64,000 nt of DNA, taken from the NCBI GenBank assembly GCA_026008535.1, contig BRKX01000014.1, forward strand, positions 19,490,694 to 19,554,693, read 5' to 3'. Below, one piece after another: positions 31,175 through 41,205 of this stretch. Under the pieces are notes generated by a model. The model saw only the letters and a list, made by a program, of their open reading frames with translations, searched no databases and had not been told where the DNA came from. The translations under genes were made by a program, and so were the position numbers. The number at the start of each line of letters is the position of its first letter. The stretch's first letter is position 1. The DNA is from Perilla frutescens. Taxonomy: Eukaryota; Streptophyta; Magnoliopsida; Lamiales; Lamiaceae.

Positions 31175-32688
31175 TGATGGAATATTTTTCCTACTTAGAG
31201 TTTTAATACCCAAATTTAACTTGCAAGTATACAAGTAGATTGTAGTACAAGAAAAATCGGGGTCGAATCCACAAGGAATTTAGATAATCCAAGGCATGCA
31301 AGCACCATATTCATGTCATTCTACAAGTCAAGCATCACAAAATCATGGGTTGAATTTGGTTTTTCTTTTACTCTAAGTGTGGAAATTATCAAGTTGTTGA
31401 AATAAACTAGAATAAACTCAAACAATCACAAATGCACTAAAAAGGGTAACAAATGAAAGGGAAACATCCTAGGGTAATATTCATCAACACAAACGATGGG
31501 TTTCAAGATTAGAAAACAAATTAATTCCGTTCAAGATTAATTCTAAAAATAATCCTAGACTCTCTCGAGTTTCTAAGATTTAATTGAACAAAAGGAAATT
31601 CTCCTATCTCTAGGACTAAACTCCAATTTCATCAAATTCGAGCACAATCAATCAACCAAAAATCCAACTAGGCATAAACTCTCATTTAATACCCAATAGG
31701 TCCCATAAATCAACTCCTAATGCTAATTAGTTTTTCTCAAAACATAATCAACATAAAATCCAACTCAAGGAGGCCAACCCTAGTTAGATAAAATCAAACC
31801 ATTGATTCATGGAAAATACAAAGAGAGGGGATTAATATGCTTTTTCATCCAACCACCCAATCATTTAATGTCAAATCATATCACCCTAGGATTACAAAAT
31901 TTAGCTAGACATGCTTAAGAATAAAGTAAAACAAAGGTAGACAAAGAAGAAGAAAATCATAATCATGGATAAGAGTAAACCCGAAAAGGAATGAAACAAT
32001 CTTCAAACTTCACTTTTTCTTCCAAATTCTTCACAACCTTCAAGCTTGTATTGCAAAATTTTCTCTCAAAGTCTAAGTTCTAAATTTGGGGGCTAGGAAT
32101 TGAATGTTGCCCTAAAATTGAATCAAGGTGGGTATTTATACTCCCACAATTCCGCTTATTAAAAGAAAATGAAAAAGGAAATAAAAAATGCCAAAAGTCG
32201 CATCGGAACAGGGGGCGCGACACGGGCTCGGTCACGCCCCGGTCAGGCCGCGTCGGTTAGCGTGACTCCGCTGGTCACGCCGATTCTCTTCCGATCGGGC
32301 CGCGCCGTCTGCCGCACTTTCGGGGCCTCTGCATGGACGCTCGATAGCGCCTGGCCTGTACCCGCGTCACGCCTGGCTCGGGTCGCGCCTTGGTGGCGCA
32401 ACTGAGGTGATCGCGCCTCCTTGGCCTGAGTCGGGCTGCGCCATCTGCCGTGCTTTCGAGGCCTCTGCATGGATGCGCACTCACGTCGCTCCTGCACCCG
32501 GTTCACGCCGACTGTCTTCCTTTGAGTCCCGACCCGATCGATTTTGCCCTGAAATTGCACGACAATGTTTAAAAACACTTATTATAAAATAAAACGGAAA
32601 AGAAGCATTAGACCATTAAAAATATATGAAAAGATCAATAAAATGAATATGTTATGCTCGGAAATACAGGCAAAAATCTCGTTTGTCA
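31175..32688 (-). repeat. E2 5' LTR, complete
   Basis: 1,514 bp, TGATGGAATA to CGTTTGTCA. Minus-strand TATA box at 32132-32141 (TATAAATA). A CpG-rich U3 block lies at about 32205-32540, upstream of the TATA box. The GTCGAATCCACA motif near the inner end (31263-31274) is shared with E4 and E5. The final 32 bp (32657-32688) are absent from the 3' copy. Confidence 0.9.
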
Positions 32689-33584
32689 TTGGCATATGGC
32701 TTAGCTGCAGATGCCACAGATGAGTATGTTAAAATAGGTGATTCCACTACAATTGAGAGTATGAACAAATTTTATCGAGCAATAGTAGAGATATTTGCAG
32801 CTCAATACTTGAGGTCGTCAAACAATAATGATATTGCTAGGTTACTCCATATTGGTGAAAAACGTGATTTTCCAAGGATGTTGGGAAGTTCAGATTGTAT
32901 GCATTGGAAATGGAAGAATTGTCCTACCACATTGGGCTGCACAATATGTAGGACGCAATAGAAGTCCTACGATTATTCTCGAAGTTGTAGCAGATTATGA
33001 TCTCTGGATATGACATGTTTATTTCGGGTTGCTAGGCACCAACAATGATATCAACGTCTTGGAATCATCTCATATTTTTCCTAATGTCACTCAAGGTATT
33101 TCTCATCTGCTCATTATGTGATTCAAGAAAAAGAATATGATATTGGTTATTATCTAGCTGATAGTATATATCCCAAATGGTCTACCATTGTGCAAGTGAT
33201 TCATGATCCCCGAACTCCCAAGAAAAAATATTTTACAAAGCCTGTAGAAAAGACGTTGAACGTGCATTTGGAGTTCTTCAGTACCGTTTTGATATTGTAG
33301 CAGGACCAGCACGTTATTGGAGAAAAAATGTCTTACATGACATAATGACTACATGCATTATTTTGCATAATATGATAGTTGAGGATGAACGTGATATGAG
33401 TGCACCAATTGAAATTATCGTGGAGACACCACCGCCGGAGGTCGAAATAATGATGGATGAAAATGAAAAATTTGAAAAATTTGTCGCTCAATATTGACAA
33501 ATAAGGAATAAAGATGCTCATCTCGCACTTCAGAATGCATTAATTGATCATATGTGGGAGGAGTATACTAATTCCGAGACTTAG
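32689..33584 (+). pseudogene. PIF/Harbinger transposase, C-terminal part
   Basis: Continues the protein cut at 2385: YGLAADATDEYVKIGDST, then FPRMLGSSDCMHWKWKNCP (first catalytic Asp), a frameshift, YVGRNRSPTIILEVVADYD, NDINVLESSHIF (second Asp), LADSIYPKW, and after another frameshift VERAFGVLQYRFDIV (catalytic Glu) and CIILHNMIVEDE, ending at the TAG at 33582-33584. DDE residues are recognisable, but several frameshifts and stops show long decay. Confidence 0.88.
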
Positions 33585-34597
33585 TTACCGTCTACTTTTA
33601 TTTTGCTAAATTCATATGTATGAATAATTTTTAGTGTAATTTCATTTTCAAGTTATGTAATTTCATTTCAAGTTATGTACTTCTATTTTCAAGTTATGTA
33701 ATTTTATTTTCAAGTTGTTTAATTTTCTTAATATAATAAATATTTAATTTAATATTATTTTAGTATTAAGTTATTAATTGATAATTATATTTAGTAAATA
33801 TTGTGTGGATATAAAAAGTTAACATGTCTACTTTGTAAATTTTGATAACTATAAATGTGTTATTGAAAAAAGTTGTATAAGAAAGAATATACTAAAAATA
33901 TTCTTTTGAGTTTGAGAATAAGTTTGTTGGTTGGAGATAAATTACTCTTCATGACGTGACACGTACTGCATTTTGGATTTGAGTTTGGTATTTTTCCTTG
34001 GAAATGGTCTCATGCGGTTATACCCATATCCGACTTATTTTTTTTTATACATTAAAAACAATATTTTTTTATTATAATAATTATAAAATAATAAAATAAC
34101 AGCTCTCAACACACAACCAGCCGCAGCCGCAAACTCTTCCGTCGAAGCCGCCGTCAGTACTGGTTCAACATTTTCTCCCAAATTTCAAACCATACGGTAG
34201 TCCCGCACTCCAATTTCTTTGCTTATTTTAATCTTCAGTTTCTCAGAATGGTTTAGATTATTTGAATTGACACGTGTAATCGCTCTTGCAAATTTTCTGC
34301 TCATTATCGACTTCTGTGGTCTCTTTTCCTATCGTTTGTTGTTGTTGTTGTTTCTTGCATTGCTGAATGTGGATATTAAAAACCAAAAACCAACCTTTAC
34401 CTGAATATAATGATTACGAGTATGTGCCTGTGAAATTAGTGAAGTCAAGAAGATTGATTTAACATGGTTTTCCTACCTCTATGTATTTGATTTAGGAACT
34501 AGTTTAGATGAAGAATTCTTGTTGAATGCTATTGTGTTTGTTTATATTTTTGAATTTTTGAATTTTTGAATTTCAGTCTGTTCTACAGCTGGAGTAT
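33585..34597. other. Harbinger 3' flank and PPR gene upstream region
   Basis: AT-rich DNA to about 34100 with no coding signal. From 34110 a more GC-rich stretch looks like a plant 5' untranslated region. A TTTCAG at 34571-34576, shortly before the PPR ATG, could be the acceptor of a 5' UTR intron. No TATA box can be assigned with confidence. Confidence 0.4.
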
Positions 34598-37270
34598 ATG
34601 TTTCTTCCACCAGTTCAAAAGTTAAGATCAACTTATATATCCTACTCAAAGTTCCTGTCACAGCTCAGGCAAACCAAGTCCACAAATGAAGGCCTCCAAA
34701 TCCATGGCAAGTTAATTAAGCTTGGACTATCCCATGATCCGAAACACCGTAACCATTTGATAACCTTTTATTCTAAGTCTAAAGTTTTTTCTGATGCCCG
34801 CAAGCTAATTGAAGAGAGCCAAGAACCGGATTTGATTTCTTGGTCCTCACTGATATCGGGGTATGCCCAGAATGGCCTTGGGGAAAAGGCCCTTTTGGCT
34901 TTTCACGAGATGCATGTCTTGGGCGTTAAAGGTAATGAGTTCACTTTCCCCAGCGTGCTCAAGGCATGTGCAAGCACAATTAATTTTGTACTCGGGAAAC
35001 AAGTTCATGGAATTGTAGTAGTAACTGGGTTTGAGTCAGATGTTTTTGTTGCAAATACTTTGGTTCTTATGTATGCAAAATGTGGTAGTATTTTAGATTC
35101 CAGGAGGTTGTTTGAGGATATCCCAGAAAGGAATGTGGTTTCTTGGAATGCTTTATTGACATGTTATACTCAAAGTGATCTCTTTGGGAAAGCAATGGAT
35201 TTGTTCCTGGAAATGATTGCAAGTGGAATTAAGCCTGATGAGTATAGTTTGTCAACTGTATTGAATGCAGCCACGGGTCTAGGAGATATTGGTCAGGGAA
35301 AGAAGATTCACGGCTATTTGATAAAGCTTGGATACGAGGGTGATCCGTTCTCATTGAATGCACTAGTAGACATGTATGCAAAAGCAGGAGATCTTGGAGA
35401 TGCAATAACTGTTTTTGGTAACATCCCAGAACGGGATATTGTTTCTTGGAATGCTCTTATTGCTGGTTGTGTATCACATGAATATCATGTTGGGGCCTTG
35501 GAATTGTTAGATCAGATGAAAAGGTCTGGGATAAATCCTAATTTGTTTACCATGTCAAGTGCTCTTAAAGCTTGTGCAGCATTAGGTGTCCAGGAATTTG
35601 GTAAACAGTTTCATGCCAAATTGATAAAACTGGATACAATGAAAGATCCCTTTGTAAGTGTTGGCCTCATTGACATGTACAGTAAGTGTCATTTGATGAA
35701 GTATGCAGCAACTGTTTATCATTTGTTGCCAGTAAAGAACTTGGTTGCAACAAATGCATTGATCTCTGGACTCTCACAGAGTGGGCAGATGAGGGAAGCT
35801 TTTACCCTATTTCAGGAGATGCACAAGCAGAGGATGGAATATAACCATGCTACTTTACTAGCAGTCCTTAATGCAGTTGCTGACTTGGAGTCCACTATCA
35901 TCTGCAAGCAAGTTCACGCACTTATTGTGAAATCAGGTTACCAAGCTGATAATTTCATTACGAACAGCCTTGTTGATTCATATGGAAAGTGTGGCCAGGT
36001 TCATGACGCAGCTAGAGTTTTTGAAGATTGTCCAGCTGTGGATCTACCATCTTATACATCACTAATGACAACGTATGCACAATGTGGAAGAGGCGAAGAA
36101 GCTTTGAAGCTCTACTTGAAGCTACTAGAAATGGATATGAAGCCAGATTCTTTTGTTTGCAGTTCTCTTCTTAATGCCTGTGCAAATTTATCAGCATATG
36201 AGCAGGGGAAGCAAATTCATGTTCATGTATTGAAAATGGGGTTTATGTCGGATATGTTTTCTGGGAATTCACTAGTCAACATGTACGCCAAATGTGGAAG
36301 TATAGAGGACGCTGATCATGCTTTCTCTGAGGTTCCTCAGAGAAGTGTGGTCTCCTGGTCTGCAATGATTGGTGGACTAGCACAACATGGCCAGGGTAAC
36401 AAGGCCATTGCTTTGTTCAATAACATGTTGAAAGATGGTGTAGCTCCTAATCATGTAACATTAGTCAATGTCCTCTCTGCATGTAATCATGCTGGTCTAG
36501 TTGACGAAGCTCAATGGTATTTTGAGACAATGGAGGAGCAGTTTGGCATAAAACGAACACAAGAGCACTATGCTTGCATGATTGATGTCCTTGGCCGAGC
36601 TGGGAAATTGGATGAAGCAATGAACCTCGTTAATAGTATGCCATTTGAAACTAATGGTGCCATCTGGGGGGCACTTCTTGGAGCTGCCAGAATTCACAAG
36701 GACGTAGAGCTAGGACAACGTGCTGCTGAGATGCTTTATGCTCTTGAACCAGAAAAATCTGGTACCCATGTTCTCCTGGCTAACATTTATGCTTCAGCAG
36801 GATTATGGGAAAATGTTGTTAAGGTGCGACGATTTATGAAAGACAGCAAAGTGAAGAAGGAACCAGGGATGAGCTGGATGGAGGTTAAAGACAATATACA
36901 CACATTTATTGTTGGAGACAGAAGCCATCCTAGAAGTGAAGAGATATACTCGAAACTTGAGGAGCTGGGACATCTCATGGCCAAAGCTGGTTATGTTCCT
37001 ATGTTAGACACTGACCTCCATCATGTTGAAAATAAAGAAAAGGAACTTCTCCTATTACATCACAGTGAAAAGCTTGCTGTGGCTTTTGGACTTATTGCTA
37101 CCCCACCTGGAGCTCCTATTAGGGTGAAGAAGAACCTCCGTATCTGTTTGGACTGCCATACGACATTCAAGTGCATCTCTAAGATAGTATCGAGAGATAT
37201 CATTATTAGAGATATTAACCGTTTCCACCACTTCAGAGACGGCTCTTGTTCCTGTGGGGATTATTGGTAG
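34598..37270 (+). CDS. DYW-class pentatricopeptide repeat protein
   Basis: An intact, intron-free 890-codon gene. By family it is an RNA-binding factor for C-to-U editing in mitochondria or plastids; the N-terminus (MFLPPVQKLRSTYISYSKF) is basic and Ser-rich like a targeting peptide. PLS-type repeats run from about residue 30 to 690 (ANTLVLMYAKCGSI, RNVVSWNALLTCYTQ, FSLNALVDMYAKAGDLGD). The E/E+ region has VKKEPGMSWMEVKD. The DYW deaminase-like domain (about 795-890) keeps the zinc and catalytic motif HSEKLAVAFG with CLDCH, and ends in SCGDYW. The ATG used is the first in frame and gives the expected length. Substrate sites cannot be read from this sequence alone. Confidence 0.95.
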   Translation: MFLPPVQKLRSTYISYSKFLSQLRQTKSTNEGLQIHGKLIKLGLSHDPKHRNHLITFYSKSKVFSDARKLIEESQEPDLISWSSLISGYAQNGLGEKALLAFHEMHVLGVKGNEFTFPSVLKACASTINFVLGKQVHGIVVVTGFESDVFVANTLVLMYAKCGSILDSRRLFEDIPERNVVSWNALLTCYTQSDLFGKAMDLFLEMIASGIKPDEYSLSTVLNAATGLGDIGQGKKIHGYLIKLGYEGDPFSLNALVDMYAKAGDLGDAITVFGNIPERDIVSWNALIAGCVSHEYHVGALELLDQMKRSGINPNLFTMSSALKACAALGVQEFGKQFHAKLIKLDTMKDPFVSVGLIDMYSKCHLMKYAATVYHLLPVKNLVATNALISGLSQSGQMREAFTLFQEMHKQRMEYNHATLLAVLNAVADLESTIICKQVHALIVKSGYQADNFITNSLVDSYGKCGQVHDAARVFEDCPAVDLPSYTSLMTTYAQCGRGEEALKLYLKLLEMDMKPDSFVCSSLLNACANLSAYEQGKQIHVHVLKMGFMSDMFSGNSLVNMYAKCGSIEDADHAFSEVPQRSVVSWSAMIGGLAQHGQGNKAIALFNNMLKDGVAPNHVTLVNVLSACNHAGLVDEAQWYFETMEEQFGIKRTQEHYACMIDVLGRAGKLDEAMNLVNSMPFETNGAIWGALLGAARIHKDVELGQRAAEMLYALEPEKSGTHVLLANIYASAGLWENVVKVRRFMKDSKVKKEPGMSWMEVKDNIHTFIVGDRSHPRSEEIYSKLEELGHLMAKAGYVPMLDTDLHHVENKEKELLLLHHSEKLAVAFGLIATPPGAPIRVKKNLRICLDCHTTFKCISKIVSRDIIIRDINRFHHFRDGSCSCGDYW

Positions 37271-37800
37271 TCTTCCTGGAGTCCTGATGCACCCTCGTGC
37301 TGGTAAATAAGCAAGCCACTCAGCATGTTAGGTTCGTGTTTTTCTTGGATGATTCAGGAGGAATAAAACATCTGGTACACATTCCTTTAATGGCTGCTGA
37401 ATGTTTTCCTTTGACAGCACATAGATATTGTCTTGCTACTGATTTAACTCTGTGCGTTGCGGATTTCAGAAGGACCAGTGCGACTGTCGTAGACTTGGGA
37501 TGGGCAGAGAAGCTGCTGCTGTTGACATTTAGGTAAACGCTTTGTCAAATATTGTTGTTGCTATAATATGCAGGATTCCTCCATTAATGTTGCTGCAAAA
37601 GTAACTCATTTTGTCTAAAATGTGCAGATGGCTTCCTAAAGGCTTACAGAAATATCGCAGTTGAAGGTAGTGGTAGAAGAGGGAGCTGAGGCAGCCTTGG
37701 ATTACATGAGAGGCTCCATAAAAATCCTCAAATATTCAGAATCTCTCATTATGACAAGTATCAATCACCATTCTTGATGTTAGATGACATAAATTCAAGA
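37271..37800 (+). other. Probable 3' untranslated region of the PPR gene
   Basis: Downstream sequence is richer in GC than the intergenic DNA further on. It contains a possible donor (TTTAGGTAAACG near 37533) and acceptor (TGTGCAGATGG near 37627), so the UTR may hold an intron. This is inferred from composition and splice-like sites only. Confidence 0.3.
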
Positions 37801-40375
37801 TTTTGTGAGGAATAATGTTTCGTGTTTTGGGTGCCTTGTCTATTGTGAGTGCCTTCGTTGTGGGCGTCAAGCCACGTCCAAATAGGATATCAAAAACATT
37901 AATTTTGATTAATTTGAATTTTATCGAATGATTGTTGGAAATTGTCTACCGATTAATTTATGTAAAATATTTTGATTGCAAATGAAAAAAGTGGATGGTA
38001 ATTTCTAAATACAAAATATTTCAACTTCTTAAAAGACAAGTATTTTTTCATATCGGATTTTTTAATTTTTTGATAACTGTATATATATTTTTTAAATTGG
38101 TGGCAGGAGCTAATTTTGATTGGTACGATCGGTGGGTTACTAATATCTCCCAATTTTTTATTTTTTATTTCACAATTTGGTCTATTAATTTCACCATTAA
38201 GTAGATATAGATTCATCTTAATTAACGAGACACTTGGGTGGGAAGTGGGATATTATATAGTTTTTACTTTAAAATTATACCGACTTATTAAAAATAATGA
38301 AAAAAATAAATAAGCATAAAAATAAATGATTTTTAAGTTTTAGATTGATAGTTTTAATCATTGATGATTTACATTCATAGTTTCCAGCTTTTAGAAATTG
38401 ACAATTGTCTTTCTTTTACTCTAAACTAGTTTTGCACTCGCGCGATGCACAGTGATCATTGAACTTAATTGAATTAATTTAAAATGTCCCATATTATAAG
38501 TTTATATAATATGTATTTGTGAAAACACAACATGAATTTCGAAAGCAACTCAAACCTATATGTTTCAAATTTAAAAGTATAGCCTAAATATAAAAAATTC
38601 AAAATTTTTAAGATCGGTTAATCATAATAAAAATAATGCTCCTACATAAGATTAAAAAAAATAAGTATTAATTAGACGAAGACATCATCAATTTGTAATA
38701 TATTATGCATGACGCAACCTCAATATCAGCATCCATCAGCCATCGGGTACACCAATATTGCAGTCTATAAAAACAAATACAGATCATAATTTAAAGCAAA
38801 CTGAACTTTTCATAAAATTGATTCAACAAAAATGTACGTGTAGCTATGCTTACTCTGAGGCTTGAATTCGTAAATTTACGTATTGTTGCTCCAACTCCCT
38901 CGATCCATTTGAAAACAATTTGACTACACAGCACATGAAACATATATAGAATATGAGAGCTGATATGTACGGTCCTAATTTGAAATTTTTAATAGTCCAA
39001 GATAGATGATAGTTCATGTAACACAATTTGTATAGAAGACATGCAATCCTGAGCTAGCTGAACATGATGAGTAGATAAATTGCTCACATCTCGACGCCCG
39101 AATGTTTTTTGTCTTGTATATTAAAATCTTTTATCTGCACAAACATATTTCATGTTATATGATTAAATTATATGAAGTTTCAAAATGACTATACAAACAC
39201 AAATAGTATATATGAATTGATGGTACCATTTGCTGCCATGCATTCTATAATTTGATTCTCTTTTTCTGAAGATTTCCACCACTTCATCTGTAAATGTTAG
39301 GCCAAAAACATATAATAAATTTTATTGCATATATAAAGAGTTAATCACCCATAATTTAGCAATGCGTCAAGAATTATTCCTAACACTATAAATAATCTGC
39401 ATTGCTGATTCAGTGTTAACACAAATATGAAAATGTTGAGTTGGTCGACTCCCTCTTGGAAATTTGATTGTAGTGCAAATGAGATCTATTGATTCTCTAA
39501 ACCTTTGATTTTTTTGTCTCTCGTTCGGAACAAAATTATTTGCAAATTTATTCGAAATGCGTATTAATTTTCAAAATCCATCATCGAATCACTGTTAATA
39601 TCAATGAGATAATTCTGAATTAGATCAAAACTGCACCAACACCAATACATAAGCACAAACATATGCATACATGAGAGAGACAGAGAGTGAGAGTAAACTA
39701 AGAAAAACGTCTTCAATTTCTCAATTGATTCATAAAGATTAGCCTTTCTAGTTGAACTTTGGTATCTGATGAAAGATGTATTGAAACATGATGAATGGAT
39801 ATTGTAAGGTTTGTAGAAGTAGTTTGAAGGAATTGTAGACGATGGATTTAAATTGTAATTGCATATTTCTTGTTGTATTGAATACAGATACATAAGCCTT
39901 CTATATAGCTAAACAAAACAATGTAAAAGGAAAAATATCTCTTACCTAATCTAATCCCATAATTTATGGGATTTTTATTCTGCTAAATTATTTCCTTTCT
40001 AACATTTCTTATGTTTCTTGAGCCAGTGCACATTTAAAAAACAGAATTGAGATTGAGATCAAAGTGATCATATCATTATTTCCCCTAAAAAAGTCATCTC
40101 CAACTGTAAAGCAGATAATTTCCATGGGCATAGATATAAAGCATATAAGATCCAATACCGTATAGAGAGTCCATCGTTTCCATGGCCAATAAGTTAGGCT
40201 CATGATCAGTGCCTACGCACCACGAAGTCTCCACATGAATGGCTATGATCGGTGAAGCAGTCACGACATCAAAAGCTTAAACAACAACGATTGGATATTT
40301 GTTTTTTTTTTTTTTTGAAGAATGGCATTTGTTAGTTAATGGTTTGAGAATAGGATTGGGAAGCTCAAGAGAGAC

Positions 40376-40377
<2 letters not shown>

Positions 40378-40408
<31 letters not shown>
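40378..40408. repeat. GA microsatellite
   Basis: An almost perfect GA run of about 15 units in intergenic DNA. Confidence 0.9.
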
Positions 40409-40636
40409 CCAACCAAGTATTTTAATCCAATGCAATTGAAATCATGCTTTTCTTGATTGAATCCGCAATCGACGTTTGGAACGTTATATAGATCCCCAAA
40501 CAAAATTGAACTCACAAAATTGAAAAAAAAAATTAAACTTGAATAATTAGAAGAAAAAAAAGAAGATATTGGCTTTGCTTCTTGCATGCACTCGAATGAA
40601 TGTCGAGTTGTAGACTGTCTCAAAAAGACTGAGAAC

Positions 40637-40700
40637 AGTTGGGAAAGTGCGGAGTTCTAGAGAGAATATTGGAAGAAGAAGATTCCCCTACTTCCCAGAA
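40637..40700. repeat. Short imperfect hairpin
   Basis: GTTGGGAAAGTGCGGAGTTC (from 40638) can pair with GATTCCCCTACTTCCCAGAA (40681-40700) around a loop of about 20 bases, with a few mismatches and one bulge. The duplex is about 21 bp, the size of a miRNA duplex. No known miRNA was recognised. Confidence 0.4.
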
Positions 40701-40897
40701 TGCCGACTGATCTATAAAATGTTTCATGCATTGCTTAACAATGTCTTAATTTAAGAAACCGTGGTGTCGTGTGGTAGTTTCTTAATTCAAAATTGTGGAG
40801 CCGCTGAACAATGAGAAAGCTCGGTATTGGCAAAAAAAAGGCAAAAACTTGCATGCACTAGATGTATATAAGGTTATATCAGACGATCAATGTTTTT

Positions 40898-41205
40898 AAC
40901 CGCGTCAACGCGCGTTGACCCGGTCAACCCGCAAAAATGAAAAATGATAAAATAGATGATACTTTTTAATAATACAGATGATACTTTTTGAATTTTGAGT
41001 GATATTTTTTACTGTTACGGTTGGTACTGATTTTGACGTATTTTTTTATTTATTTATTTTGGCTGATACTTTTTAAGAATACAAGTGATACTTTTAGGCT
41101 TTTGAGTGATACTTTTTAGTATTACGATTGATACTAATTTTGAAGAATTTTTTTTTGGAGTTGACCGGATCAACGCGCGTTTTCCCGCATTGATCGGTCA
41201 ATGAG
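40898..41205. repeat. Tandem ~100-bp duplication bounded by GTCAAC/GTTGAC palindromes
   Basis: The left boundary GCGTCAACGCGCGTTGACCC (from 40902) is a near-palindrome; the right boundary at 41160-41205 has TTGACCGGATCAACGCGCG and GATCGGTCAATG. Between them are two diverged copies of a unit built from TGATACTTTTT and TATTACG-type words (about 40957-41050 and 41060-41155). Confidence 0.55.

Larger units (their letters stand above)
2386..32688 (-). mobile_element. E2: Athila-type Ty3/gypsy retrotransposon, full-length but decayed, with nested insertions
   Basis: The ends are TGATGGAATA (2386) and CGTTTGTCA (32688), flanked by the target duplication ttggc at 2381-2385 and 32689-32693. Removing the element and one ttggc restores the Harbinger reading frame across the junction. 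The order on the minus strand is 5' LTR (31175-32688), tRNA-Asp-type primer site (31151-31168), gag, protease, RT-RNase H, integrase, Athila ORF1/env-like gene, 3' LTR (2386-3868). Without nested elements it is about 12.6 kb, normal for Athila. E3 splits the integrase and a mariner splits the env-like gene. By eye the two LTRs differ at about 50 sites over 1.48 kb, mostly in the CpG-rich block. At least nine stops lie in gag-pol, so it cannot move by itself. Confidence 0.9.

Noticed and set aside
34598..37270. Antisense ORFs inside the PPR gene
   Set aside because: They are shadows of a well-conserved coding region on the plus strand.
38690..39320. Exon-like stretches on the minus strand (for example one reading DEVVEIFRKRESNYRMHG after an AG)
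   Set aside because: The pieces could not be joined with proper splice sites into a recognisable protein; kept only as a note.
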